Source of the DNA: Eudorina sp. 2006-703-Eu-15 | Lineage: Eukaryota; Chlorophyta; Chlorophyceae; Chlamydomonadales; Volvocaceae | DNA: 64,000 nt | Assembly: GCA_003117195.1 (NCBI GenBank) | Contig: BDSI01000092.1 | Location: 442,001 to 506,000, forward strand | Direction: 5' to 3' | Shown here: piece by piece, positions 11,076 to 23,750 of the stretch | Layout of the letters: each line of letters starts with the position of its first letter | Position numbering within the stretch: position 1 is the stretch's first letter | The notes under the pieces: generated by a model | What the model was told of the DNA's origin: nothing | Database searches by the model: none | What the model saw: the letters and a program-made list of their open reading frames with translations, nothing else | Program-made: the position numbers and the translations under genes

Positions 11076-14000
11076 TCACAACTCGAACGCCTGCTCACCC
11101 AGGCCGCCCCACATGGCCGCCTTGGACACTGTCCTTGCGACGTAGTCCACGCCGCTTGCCTCCGCCAGCTGCGCTAACGATCGCGCCCTGCCCAACCCCC
11201 ACACCCCACCTGCTGCCCAGTCGGTGCCGATGTCGCCGTGTCCGCCCTCCCTCCCAACATCGCTGTATGCCGGGTCGCCTTCCAAGCCCATGCCGGCCGC
11301 GCACGAAACCCTGTACGGCGGGCCGCCCGCCAGCACACGCAGCACGCGCTCCTGGCTGCGCTGCTTGGCGGTCGCTTGAGCCCTCGCAAGGGCACCGCCG
11401 CCACTCGCCTGCACGCTCGCATCTCCCGGTGCCACCCCGTCCTCAGCTCGCAGGTCCGCCTGGTACGTGTGCTGACGGGCGGATCTCTCCCACTGGTGGA
11501 AGGCCAGCGGCACCGACGGCGCGAACACGTCCCAGCCGCGCGTCCACATGCGGACCAACATGTACGACTCTTCCCCAAAAAATAAGTGCGGCAGGTACGG
11601 ACAGTACGGCACATCCTGAAGGACGGGCGGGAGGAGAGCGAGGCGAGCGGCGGGGCGATGCGCGTTCTGAAGCACGCAACGCGACGGTCGGCAACGCCCC
11701 AAGGCTTACCGGCCGAAACACACACGTGGTGCATGTGGCGCCGTACCGAACCGCGCCAGGGGGACACGCACTCCGTATGTTTCGAGAGCCGCGACTTTCA
11801 ACGATAAATTGAGGAAACCCCGTTGGTTGTATGCATTTGGGTCTGGAGCCGGTTGTTGCGATTACGACCATCCACCCCGCGCGGTCGTATTATGCCGTAC
11901 TCACCCGCAACCACTGGGAGCGAGTGAAACTGAGGCCGGCCGCCCAGAAGCGGCTGGGCAGGGGCGCCGCGGGGCGAGCCCTTAGGACCCTGCCGAATGT
12001 GCGCAGGAAACCTGCGCGGCGGGGCGGCGGGAGCCGTTGCATGGGCGAACACGACATAGCCGTTCAGGATGCAGACGTTAGGGTGCATGAGGCTGAGTGA
12101 CGTTGGGGGAAAGCCACCGAACTGAAGACGACGACACAGCCCGAACTGACAGGGGCCTTGGAAACCGCCCCGGTTCCAACCCCCCTGGCATCGATGCCAG
12201 ACGCAACCCACGTGGCCCTCGCCCACCCACCATCGCTCTCAAAGCCGCGCGCGCACAGAAGAGTCGCGGGCGCGGCTGCCTCGTCCGGCACGCTCGCCGC
12301 CGCGCCAGAGCCGCTGTATCCTAGCGGGTAGGTGGACAGCACCGCCTTGCCTGCGCACGGGCGCGGAAGGGCAGAGCCCCGTGAGGGGTGCTCCCAACGC
12401 CGCCGGCGGACAGACCCCGAGTGTCATCTCCATGGGATTACCGTGCCCGGCTGTGGCGACAGGAAGCGCGCGGCCTCAGGCCTGCAGCGACCTTTCCCGT
12501 GCGCCCACGTACAGATACACACACGACAGGTTGGTTCCACTGACCCATGGATCACACCTGTGGCAGATGCCGCCTCGGCTGCCGCCAGTTGTTGGATGCA
12601 GATCGTGTCCCAGCCAGAGACCATCCTGCGGTGTCCGGGAATCGTAGCGGTATCCAAAGACAGCGGTCGAGCGGTGGGGTGGAGGGAGGGTCCACTTAGG
12701 TGAGCTGGCCGAGTATCCCCCAAAGCACCCGTCACCAACCCTTCCAACAGATCAGCCGCATGGCCAGCACCGCTTCCCCACGCACCAACGCATTGGCCTG
12801 GGGGCCCCCTGCTGCTCACAAGCGCAGCTGCATTGACCCGAACGTCCACTCCTGGCGCAGGCATGCCCTAAGCTGTTGTGGGTGCCGTAACTGAGCCCGG
12901 AAGTGCGCGCGCGTGTGTGTTCTCCGGCAGGCAGAGCAGGTCTGCGTGACATGCAAGGGGCAGGGCAGTGACCAAAAAATTGCCCGCATACGTATGTGAT
13001 ATACCCAGTGCCCGACCCATAAGCAAGAAAAAGGCTGCGGTGTCGGGAGAACGCTGTCGATTTGGCGCGCTGTGGGCGTCGCCGCTGCTTCGCGGAGGAC
13101 TTGGACCTCGGCTGCCTTGGCCACACGGACTCACGCGCGTGTGTGTGGTTCGAAAAGCAACCCGCCCGTGTGTGTGTGTCCGCTCTGCACCTCACCGCAT
13201 GTGGGAGTCGATCTGCAGAACGTACTCCTCCCCCGACCACAAGCTCTGGGCCAGCGCTCGCGCCTTGCAAGGTCCCTCAGCTTCGCCGTACGGCAGTACG
13301 ACCTGCCGGACCTGCGGGGTGTGCGGTTACGGGCCGGAGCGGACGCGGAGCCGGTGGCTACGAGCCCGGCGTGCACAACTTAGCGTACAGGCGGCCGAGC
13401 GATGCGGACCGGAGGCGCACTGCTGAAGCGCGGCCGTTGGGAGGCCGGCGGCAGAGGCCCTCGATGCCAATCCCACGACCGGATCCTCCAATAAGAAGGG
13501 CATCGACAGGCCAATCGATGACAGGACGCCGAAGCGGCTAATACGTGCGACTCGGACCACTTCCGTCGAAGCGACTAAGACGTCGTGTAAAGCTGTAGAC
13601 ACCGTGCCTGCCCCTTTTGGCATGTTGGCCCTCTCCTGCCCACTCCCGCCCACACATCCGGCCTGTCCCACCCCCACACACACCTGGTGCAGCCACTCGG
13701 GATGCGACCTTGCTGCGCCAGCCACACCCGCAAAGGCCGCCTCCGTGGCGGGGTCGATCTGCGACCGCACGGACAGGTCGGGGTCGCGCGCGCGCGGCGC
13801 CACGGCACGCAGCTGTCGGCAGCTTCGCTGCGGACCGCGCGTCATGGGCGTATGGCGCCCTTGCACTGAACCCGGGCCCCAAGCCCAGAAGGTCGGAAGC
13901 CGCGGTGTGAGAGAGAGCGGCCTTCCATGCAGCAGCGGTGATCCACGCAAGGCGACGGGGCCCCCCCGTGCGCTACGATGTGCCAGGCCCAGGGCGGGGT

Positions 14001-17000
14001 CCCTCAGCCCCGCAACCGCCACGCTGCATCCCACGCCCGGCTCTTGCACGCGCTTGGCAGCACACACGGTCCAGTCACCCACCTGGGACTGGTTGGTTCC
14101 GGAGCCCGTGCTCCACCCCGTTAACCTGACGCAACTCAAGCTGGCGGTTGTTCCAACACGCGCAAGGTTTGTGCGGCTCAGAGGCTCCTCTAGCTACGAC
14201 AGCATACCGTAACACAGAAAGGTACATTTCCTCGCGGAACGCACCAGATCGGTCTATAACTCTATAATAGAGTTATATAGAGTTATATCCTAAGCGCACG
14301 AGGTTGCTGGCACACGCGCCCACCTGCCACACGACGCCCACCCGCACCCTCTCCGGGCGGTGGGCCCGACTGAAGAGGCTGTGCAGCGTCCAGGGACCCT
14401 CCGGGTCGCGGTACGCTGCAACGGACACGAAGATGCGGGCGTGGTCGTCAAGGCCGCTCCCCGTGGCCGTCACGCCCGCGGCAGTGTCCGCACCCGCAGC
14501 AGCACCCGCGCTGGGCCCTGCTGCCGCATCTGCGTCCACACTGCCTGCTCCGCCCGCTGTGGCCCCATCGGGCCGCTCCCAGTCCGCGCCTTCCGCAAGT
14601 GCCGTCGCCGCCGATGCTGCTGCGGCGATGTCTTCCGCAACTGCAACTGCAGTTGCAGTTGCAGTTGCAGCTGCAGCTGCACCGCCGCCAGATTGGCTCG
14701 GGACCGGCGGCGGCGGCTGCGGCGCCGGCAGGGAGGCCTGCATGGCCGACGGCCAAGACCCAAGGGGCGACATCTCCCGCGGCGGCGCAGGGGCCTCTCG
14801 ATGGAACCAAGCCGTCACAGCGTACCTGCGACAGCACGGCCCCAAACGCTTCAGGTTCGGTGATAAACCTGAAAAGAGCCAGTATCGGGTGTCAATCCAT
14901 GCGGATGCCGCCATCTTTGGCATTCCCACGCGTGTATTTCCCGCAGGTGCACCTCCGGCGGCGTCCCGTAAGTTGTTGATGCGTTCTCCGTACCTGTTGC
15001 GGTGCGCGGGCAGGACCTCGTGGAACAGATGCGACTCGAACACAAGTAGCCGGCCGCCCAGAGGAGCAACCACTGTGGCCGGCTCGCCAGCGTCGACGCC
15101 GGCGCCGCGCAGAGCGCCGCTATACGGCACGTTGTACAGCGCCAGGCTGCCACCGTCCGTCTGGTGGCCATGGGCACGACCACACAACCAAGTGCAGCAG
15201 GGAGGGTTGCGGCCTCAGGGTGGCGCGTGGGGCCTTCCGCTTCGCTGCCTACCTGGAGCTTGTCCTGCCATGCTGCATGCTGCCTTCCAAACGAGCCCGA
15301 CGTCGGTCAAGTCTCCCATTCCGGTGCAGCGTGAAGACATCCCCCTTGGCAATAAGGTGCAGGGCGTGGCAGAACACACACATTTGCGCAAACGCGCACT
15401 CCCTCTCCGGTTCCAGTTCTCCTTGCAACGTCTGTCGGGCTCTTCTTTATTTGTTACGCGGCTCAGTTCTCCACATACACACACAATCGCGGGTTGAATT
15501 TCTAAACACACAATCGCGGCTCAGTTTCGTTTTCACACACACACACACACACCATGGAATGCTGTCAAAAGTTTTGATTCAAAACGCACCACCGCAATGA
15601 CACCGCTGCCGCCGCTGTCGTGCAGGGCCCACGGCACCCCGCACCTGCACGTCCCAGCCTGGCTCGTTGAGGTAGACAATGGCGGTGAGGGTGCGCGTGG
15701 GGCAACTCACGGAGGCGTCCGCGTGCCGCACGTAGCGCGCGCCGCCGCCGGGATAACAGGCCAGCTGGTAGGTGGGCTTCCCGCCCACAGTGTACCTGGA
15801 GACGCACGGGCAGAGGAAAGGACCGCCAGAGGATCAAATTTGACGACACGTCTACACGACCGCAAAGACATACGGTGCCGCAAACTGGCACCACAAAAAG
15901 CAGGGCCGCCCGTCAACAAATGCCGAACAAGACAGGCCCGGGCTTGATTGACGAAACGGCCCCCATGCCCCGCGGGTGCACATTGGCCCCCTGGTGGTGT
16001 TCACGAGGTCGGATCGGCGTCGTGGGACGCCGCGCGAAAAAATCAAGAGCCGCCGAGACTGGACATGGCCGAGCCCCCGGCGCAAGGCCCGCACCCACGC
16101 GGCTCAAGGTCGCGCGCGCGCACCCCTGCCGCTCCAGCTTGTGCCGTAGCGCCTCCATGCGCGCCATCAGCGCCGCCAGGGCGCCCCGTCTCGCAGCGGC
16201 CTCCCGCTCCCGGTGCAGCCAGCGCATCTGGTCGCCGCGGGCCTGCGATGCGGCAGGTGCCACGGGTGCGGTGATTGCCATGGCCCACGGGTAAAGATGC
16301 GGTGGGTCCGGGCTCTGAGACACAACGGGGACCACCTCCCGAGGCAAGAGATACGGTAGCCCAGGTGCTGGAGGCCGCTAGGCCCGCACAGCCGCAGCGG
16401 CCGCCCGGAGCGGGAGACCGTGTCGCGCCCAGTGGGCAAGCTAACGAACGCACCTGGGCCCCCACGTACGGTACGTGCTGAAGGTTCTAGGCCTACGGCA
16501 CCAACTCAGGCGTACTAAGCGATGCCCGGGGAGGTCGAGGCGAGCCGGAGCTTCCAACCAGCAGGAGATGCGCACCCGCTTGTTCCGGACCCACCAGCCT
16601 GTGGGCTTTCACGACCCACACACCTCCGTGTCCACCTGCCGACCGGCTGAGGCCAGAGGCAAGGCGCCCCCGACTGCAGCCTGCTGGTGCTCCTCCGCCA
16701 GTGACAGTTGGGCGTCAGCCAGCGCCTCCTGAACAGGGCGGGCGGTTTGTAGACCGTGGAAAACGCGGTGCGAGCGTAACTTAAATTTCCGTATTATGAG
16801 AGTATCGCACAAGTTCAAAGCATCGGCTCGTTCCGGGGCCACAACGCGAGTGGATTGTCACAGGAAGACCCGTGGGCCGCGGCGATCAGCAAGCAGCTGT
16901 AACCCTCAGCTATAGCGGTTACCTTAACTTCGTCCGGACTGATGAAGCCATCTACAACGCAAGCACCAGCTACCATATTGACTCCAGGAAGCGACCCGCC

Positions 17001-17195
17001 GCACGGCGTAAGCTCAGTCTTAGGCATCGATTGGAATGCATCATTTGATATGATATTCTGGGCTTCCTTATCTGCTGTTGTTGGGCCGGCATTTCGCGGA
17101 CCAGGCTTGGATGTGCCGCTGTTATCGCACACCGCATGCAGGATTTGCCGCCTGACATTGTCGGGCAGAAGATTAATACGTTCCGTTAGGTCCAT
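11076..17195 (-). CDS. Prolyl 4-hydroxylase / GT60 GlcNAc-transferase fusion (Skp1-type)
   Basis: Twelve exons (17195-16923, 16728-16636, 16242-16124, 15795-15645, 15160-14994, 14825-14324, 13812-13684, 13311-13196, 12625-12558, 12350-12231, 12011-11905, 11615-11076) close in phase to 794 residues. Residues about 70-285 form a PHD-type 2OG-Fe(II) dioxygenase: [21 protein letters not shown], iron ligands in RYVRHADAS (HxD) and LFHEVLPAH (distal His), and the 2OG-binding Arg in [12 protein letters not shown]. One long exon carries the end of this domain, an Ala/Gly/Thr linker of about 110 residues and the start of a GT60 domain ([21 protein letters not shown]). GT60 continues with [12 protein letters not shown] (DxH metal site), [30 protein letters not shown] and [19 protein letters not shown]. 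Known of the families: PhyA hydroxylates a Skp1 proline and Gnt1 adds GlcNAc to it, both in the cytosol. No signal peptide is seen. An in-frame ATG at 17231 would add 12 residues. Confidence 0.9.
14634..14684. repeat. Coding hexanucleotide microsatellite in the fusion linker
   Basis: Near-perfect 6-bp units (GCAACT/GCAGTT and GCAGCT variants) lie inside the exon that joins the hydroxylase and GT60 domains. They are read as alternating Ala/Thr then Ala/Val. Change by whole units keeps the frame, so linker length could vary between strains. Confidence 0.8.
15534..15552. repeat. (CA)n microsatellite in intron
   Basis: A CA run in the intron between the exons ending at 15645 and starting at 15160 of the P4H-GT60 gene. 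It lies in a wider CA/TG-rich stretch (15470-15555). Confidence 0.85.
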
Positions 17196-18941
17196 CACAG
17201 CGTAGGATTTGTTATATGATTTATAATGCAAGGCTCCCGTATTAATAATGCGTTAGTCGTCATGTGGAACAGCAATTGCTATAATTGATCCACATTAAAG
17301 TATTTTCTGGAAATCATTGTTGGCAAATTTGCACAGCATCTTTGTTTTCCAAGGAAGTGCTGCGGTCTCCGTTGGCGGTTTGTACGTTTCAGCACTTCCT
17401 CCACATCTGTGCTGATTCCTGGGCATCAGAGCGCGACCAGCGATTCAGTTTCCTTCCAGCGCTGAAGGTTCTTTTCATTTTTTAAATCCTGATGGCATAT
17501 GCCGCGGTCCTCCTGTGAAAACATGCCGCAAAAGCCACCCCCCGCGATTTCACCCTGCCCAGCAACCCGTCGCCGGCATCATTCAATCAGACGACCAGTG
17601 TTGGGGCTGGGACTCGGTTAACAATGCCGCACACCGTGCGCAAACAGATACTGTCCACGCTGGGCCGCGCACGCGTCGAGGTCCAGTCGCGCAGGGATTG
17701 TGGGCAGGTGTGGGCCATCCTGTCAGGCTACTAAGAAACACGTCTTCGAGACACGCCTAAGAAATCTCACTCCTCGTTCCCATATCCTCGTTGCCAACGC
17801 CCTCATCTTACCCTCAACAAGCGAAATGAATTCTCGCAGCTACTAGACCGAAATTCAGCGCATCACCCGCCAGAGCACCGGCGTAGGTTCCTTCAAGGGA
17901 ATACCCCCGAGCCGCCACCTAGGTCGGCCCATGGATTGCAGCCACATGCCCGACGCAACGCTCACGGCCAATGCACCACGCAGCGTTCCGTCATCTAAGG
18001 CGGTCACGTCCAACCCGGTTTGCGCGGTCCCCACCACTTGCTCTCGTGCCTGCCGATCTCTTTTACGTCGGCTACCTCCGCACCACTTCCCTCCCTCTCC
18101 AGCTCCGGGCGCGCGCGCTCTTCTCCCAAGGCGGTCGTCGATACAGCTCACTGATGCATAGCCACACACACTCAAGGGGCTAGTGTGCACGGCAGGGCAC
18201 GGCAGCCGGCGCCATCCCCGCGGCATAGGCGGAGCAGCGGCACAACGTAGTGCAGATCTTCACCACACGCACGATATCAAACTCACTGTTGCATCCTACT
18301 GTCGCCTAACCCTGCGCAAACCTAGTAAAATACCGAACTCAACGCATTCGGTCGCGCTATCATTGCGCGCCCATGGCAGAGAAATGCTGAGGCGGGGGCG
18401 TATGACACCCCCGTCCTTTTATCAGAGTTATCAGAGCAAAACCTGAAGGCCTGCCAGCGGTCAAACATCCTTCCATCACACCTCATGCTCGCCATACCTC
18501 ACGCAGTCAGCAGTCGGGAATAATCTAGGAACAGCAAATCCTCCTAGCACTACACAACGCAAAAAACACAGCATCTGCTCTCCCGATCAAGAGGTGGCAC
18601 CAGTCGGCACCCGGGGGTCATCGGTCGCTCACGACAAAAGCACCGTTACTAGCCCCTGGATAGCTCATTAATCGGCTCTCAGAGCCTTACAAGAGACCAC
18701 AGCTCCCCTCTGCTCCCTCCCCTGCCCGCTTATCATTCGACGCCCTCCCCTCTGCCCCGCGTCAGCTAAGTGGCTGCGTTTTGCAGCTTGAAGAGTCGAA
18801 ACGCTTATGACCGACACTGCTTTGCCAGTCACATGCAAAGCGAATGGGGGATGCGAAGGCCATGACGCAACAGTGTCATGAGGCGCAGCAACAACGCGGC
18901 GGCCCCTGCAGGGACTGGCAACTCATGCTCAACGAACATCA
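17196..18941. other. Tandem intergenic region
   Basis: This lies between the start of the P4H-GT60 gene and the stop of the helicase gene, both on the minus strand. The right part is helicase 3' UTR, with TGTAA at 18687-18691. A minus-strand frame around 17855-18050 has somewhat coding-like composition but no recognised domain, and I do not call it a gene. Confidence 0.45.
18687..18691 (-). terminator. TGTAA poly(A) signal of helicase gene
   Basis: TGTAA on the minus strand, about 250 bases after the helicase stop codon. Confidence 0.5.
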
Positions 18942-21900
18942 TCAACCCCGGCCCCGGCCGCGACCGCCGAAACCACGTCCGCCACCTCGGCCGCCGCCGC
19001 TGCTGCGCCCACCGTAGCCACCGCCACTGCTGCGCCCGCCGTAGCCGCCGCCGTAGCCGCCGCCGTACCCGCGACCGCCGCCGCCATACCCGCGTCCGCC
19101 GCTGTTGCCATATCCGTTTCCGTACCCGTTTCCGTAGCCGCCTCCATTGGCTTGCTCCGGCCGGGCCTTGAGCTCCGGAAGCGCCGACGGCAGGGACAGC
19201 GAGAGTCCGCGCTTGCCCTCTGCCGCGTCCAGGAAAGTCTGGACCAGCTCCGTCGGCACATCGAACACGGCGCCCTTGCTGTCCGCTGTCACCGTCATGC
19301 GCTTGACCTGTTCGCGAGGGAACGCCGACGGAATAGCGCCGTGTGATTAGGGTCATACCAGACCAATGCCGTATATGCTCGGGCACATGCCGTACTCGCA
19401 GGTAATCACACACCATGTACCCAAGCGCCCCGCCAAAGACCGCCCTCGTGCGCCGCGCAATACCCTTTTCCCGACCCCGTCGCTTCCCGGCAGACTCGTC
19501 GTTTCTCCTTCCCACGCCCTTCGTTTGCCATGTGTCGGTTGACATGTGCTGCGCTACATGAGTTGGTGCACACACCTTGGCACACAATCCGCATTCGCGC
19601 CCACCCCAACTCCCGCCAGCGAGCAAGCCGACCCACCTGGTCCAGCACCGACTCCTCCAGGCGGCACGTCTTGCGCAGGTGGCCCCACACCGACCCGGGG
19701 GAGTCGATTGTGTGGTCCTGGCAAGAGAACAGCACTGTCGTGCAGTCGTCGTGCGCCGTAAGCAGCGAACGAGCCTTCATCTCCTGTGTGTGTGTGTGCA
19801 GACGCAAATGGGCAGATGAGGCCCATCGGGGTAAACGATCGGTTAGATCCTGGCAGGCATGGTCTTGAGCCCAATGGAGGACGTCGTTTAGGCACCCCAT
19901 GCTGGCGGCCAATGCTGGCGGCCAACTCTGATGCCCCAAGACCAGAAAATGACTTGCATACATCAAGCTCTCCAGTCTGCACCTTCCCTCTGCACCTTCG
20001 CCCAACATCAAACGAACGGTATGGTTCCCTGGTAGAGTGGGTGCGGGGCGTGCTTCGGTGGTGGCGTGGCGCGGTTTCGTTCTTGCAGTGTGTGGCGAGG
20101 AGGCTGCGGCTGCCACCGATGACCCGCGGGGTCCAATGTACCATCGATAGTATGTTACTATTAGTACAAACTTTACGAGTCGCACATCCGAATCGCAATG
20201 CACCACCACCGCACCTTGTATCCGGTGATCTTGGCGAGGGCCCGCGCCAGCGCCTCCGCCGGGTCCCTGCCATCCGCTGCTTGCTCCTCCAGGTACCGGT
20301 GGGCCGCATCCCTTCAAAGGAGACACACAGCCACATACACAGGCGGTAAGCAAGGCGGTACTGCATGGCAGGCCTTGTGAGATGCTGGCGATACCAGTAC
20401 ACGGCCGCGTCACGACCCACACGAGGGGAGTGCGCCCCCGGCCAGAGCGGATGGCTTCGAACCGCGCCTGCGAGCGCGCCTGATACACTCGGTTCCGTCC
20501 ATGCCCGAAGTCCACACATATGCCTACGTGTCCGGTCCCAAGCTACACACGGGCAAGCCGCTGCCTCGCATGCCGGCCGCAAGTCGATACGTTCTCACCT
20601 GAAGTGCCCGACGACGGCCGGGTCGACCTCACTGAGCAGCGCCAGGGTCCGCTCCGCCGCGATGCGGGCCATGTCAGCCGGTTGGGGGGCGCCGATCCGC
20701 TCAAACTTCATGCCTGCTCGGCTCTCGATGATAGCGACCTGCGAGGCAAGGGGCATGATGGAGTGCAACGATGTAAGACACGCACGAGGACGCACGTGGG
20801 TTGTGGTGACAGGCACTGACATGGCCAGGGTCCACCCGTCGCGGCCCTGGGTAGACTGCCACACCCCGGTTCGCTGCCCATCCACTTCAATACCACCCTA
20901 GCCCGCGACCCAGGGCCACCGGCCCCACCTTCAGCCCCCGTCCCTGTCCACCTAAAACCCCCTTACCTGCACCCGACCCTCCCTCTTTGCCGCTGAATCG
21001 CTCACAATGATTATGAGCTCCACCAAGCATGCGAGCAGCCATTTCCATGGCACTCCCTCCCGCACCGGGAAGCACCCCCCTAGCCAGTCCCGCTCTGCTG
21101 CGCGCTCACACCAAAAACGTCACAAGCTCCGATTCCCCTACCAAAAACGGCGTCCTCTTCCTGCCCACTACTACACCCATCGAGGTCCCCTGCACGCCCA
21201 ATCCAATCATATTCACCCATAACCTTCCGCAATGCTCCGGCCCCGCCTCGTCACGTCTCTGCCCATGCACTCACCATGTACTCCATCTTCTTGGTGACCA
21301 ATGTGATGCACGTGCCGCTGCTGCCTGCGCGGCCGGTACGTCCCGACCGGTGAATGTACGTCTCCCAGTCCGAGGGCGGGTCCACCATCAGAACCAGCTC
21401 GATGCCGTTCACATCCAGACCGCGGGCGGCCACGTCTGTGGCGATCAGCACCGGGAAACGGCCCTTGCGGAAGCCGTCCAGGGTCTGCTCGCGCATCGAC
21501 TGCGCCAGGTCGCCGTGGAGGGCCTGAGGGACGCGACCGCGCAGCGGAGGTGGTCAAGGAAGGCCCGTCACGCAAGCCGCCAGGGCGGGAAGGAATATAG
21601 CAGAGACGCGGACTTCCTTCCCGACAATTGAGCGCCGAGAGGTGCAATGAGATATGAGACGATCCGCCGCCTCTACTGCCGCGCGGTATGCTGATAACCC
21701 CCTCAGTCGAAAACCACCAAAATCCCAAAATCGATTGTGCTGTGCACATGGTTGCAGTTCTCATGCACACTGTCACCGCACCGAGGAGAGCGTCGACGGG
21801 CACATGAGCAAAGAAGGTCATGGCCGAGGCCGCGGCCAGCGCAGGAAACCATACGCGCGCGGTGGTTACCTGGGCGCCCAGGGAGTCACCCAGTACGACG

Positions 21901-23750
21901 CTGAGTTCCGCCGCCTCCTTCTTAGAATCCGTGAAGATGATGGTGCGGCCGCCCGCGCCGTACGAGGTGATCAGGTCCTTCAGCAGCCCCGCGCGCTGTG
22001 GGTACGAGCACGGCAGCATCAGGTGCCGTACCGTAACGGCCGCCTGCATGTGCGCAAAAAAAGCGCGCGGGCTTGTTAACGAACCGGGGCAAGTGCGTGT
22101 AAGGCAAGTGCGCGTAAGGCACCACATTGAAAACCTACCACACAATGAGATGACAACAAACGCGGACGCGGCGATTGCCGAAACCCCATGCCGCCAAGCC
22201 CAATCGTCCTTTTCTCCCTCCAAGAGCGCCAGCAACAGATCCAACAGCAAGCCGGCAGAAGGGTGGGGTCCACCCCCTGACTTGTGCCATCCATCCCATC
22301 CCTCTTCCCAGCGCCCACTGCCGGATAGTGCTCCATTCCCGGGCGACCTTGCGGACCCAAGTCCCAGCAACCCCTCCCGCCCACCATCTTACCCGACCCC
22401 GCACACCTTCCGACCGACTCAGCGCAGCGGCCCCATGCGGACTAGCGTTCATCGGTTGCCCATCCCATCACCCCTGGCGGCCCAAGCCCAGTCGCCCCTG
22501 ACGGCCCCCTCCCGGTTGCCCCTCGCGAGTACCCCATTTGAGTTCCCCCCCACCTGCATGCGGTCGTCCCCGACCAGGTCCATGAATCGGTGGCCGGGGC
22601 GCAGGAAGCGCTGCGTGAGGCCCTGCACCCACTTGGGCAGGGTGGCCGAGAACAGCAACGTCTGGATCTGGTCGCGCTGCTGCTCCCCTTGCTTCAGGAT
22701 CGTCTCCACGTCCTCGATGAAGCCCATGGCCAACATCTGGTCCACCTCGTCCAAAACACGGAACCGGATGTTGCTGAGCTTGAGGGTGCCCCGCTCGAGG
22801 AGATCCTTGATGCGGCCGGGGGTGCCTACCACGACGTCCACGCCCTTGGATAGCGCGTTCTCCTGGCCATCATAAGGCGTTCCGCCGTACACGCAGAGCG
22901 TGTACAGGTTGGCCGCCTTGCCGGTGTTTGCCCACACTTCCTGGACCTGCGATAGGGGAGTGGCGAAGTGATGCGCGGGAGGTTGGTTGGTTGCACCATC
23001 CCGCAAGGAGGAGCCAGCGCTTGCGCGGAGGTAGTATCCACCCGGCAACCGTCACAAGTGTGCACATATAACTCGAGCGGCTGTGAATATGGCCTGCGCC
23101 GATACTCTTGAAACGCTGTGCTGGTCGTAAGGAGTCGGCTGCGGTGTGGGACCCACCTGCTTAGCCAGTTCGCGTGTAGGCGCCAGGACGATGCAGATGG
23201 GCAGGCGACCAACGCCCCGTCCCGTTGTGACGCCCTTCTTCTGCTCAGATATCACTCGCTCGACGATGGGTAGAACGAACGCGAGCGTCTTGCCACAGCC
23301 CGTACGCGCTCGGCCAACGACGTCGACGCCTTGCAGGCCGGGCTCAAGTGTCATGGCTTGGATAGGAAACAATGACTCGATGTTCTGGCTGCGAAGCATT
23401 GACTTGACTTGCTCCGACAGCGGGAAGCGGTCCAGTCCAAGCTCAGAGGCAGGCGTCGCGGCGGTAATTGGTGCGTTTCCCGTGGCGGCCGGCGGCTGTG
23501 GCTCTGTCTCATCCGAAGCAGCGGCCTTCGCTGCGCGCTTGGCTTTCTTCGCTGGCAGCTCGGCAACCTCCTCATCCAGTTTTTTGCTCTTCTTTGAAAC
23601 CTTCTTGGCCACCAGCGGTTCTTCTGTCGACTGTTCCGCTTCCACTTCAGCGTCACGCTTCCGCTTGGATTTTTTCTCAGCATCGCTAGCATCGTTGTTT
23701 TTCGACTTCTTGACCTTGACGGTCTCACCTGTTGCTTTCAACTTTGCCAT
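18942..23750 (-). CDS. DDX21/Gu-type nucleolar DEAD-box RNA helicase
   Basis: Eight exons (23750-23157, 22946-22554, 22043-21870, 21523-21275, 20738-20599, 20311-20215, 19783-19637, 19307-18942) join in phase to 719 residues. The first 115 residues are Lys/Glu-rich with repeated KKSK/KRKR clusters, as in nucleolar helicases. The helicase core shows ARTGCGKT (motif I), PTRELAKQV (Ia), VLDEVDQML (motif II as DEVD, typical of DDX21), LLFSATLP (III), [13 protein letters not shown] (V) and [10 protein letters not shown] (VI). A GUCT domain follows ([17 protein letters not shown] to [18 protein letters not shown]). The protein ends in a GYGNG/GYGGG/RGG tail that should bind RNA. Known of the family: ATP-dependent RNA unwinding in rRNA processing. 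Start: the ATG at 23750; earlier in-frame ATGs would add a non-basic leader unlike this family. Confidence 0.93.

Noticed and set aside
14304..15497. 397-codon plus-strand open frame, the longest on that strand
   Set aside because: It lies exactly antisense to three phase-verified exons of the P4H-GT60 gene and runs through their introns. Its Ala/Arg-rich product shows no domain.
18878..19171. Plus-strand Arg/His-rich frame
   Set aside because: Antisense shadow of the GYGG/RGG-tail exon of the helicase.
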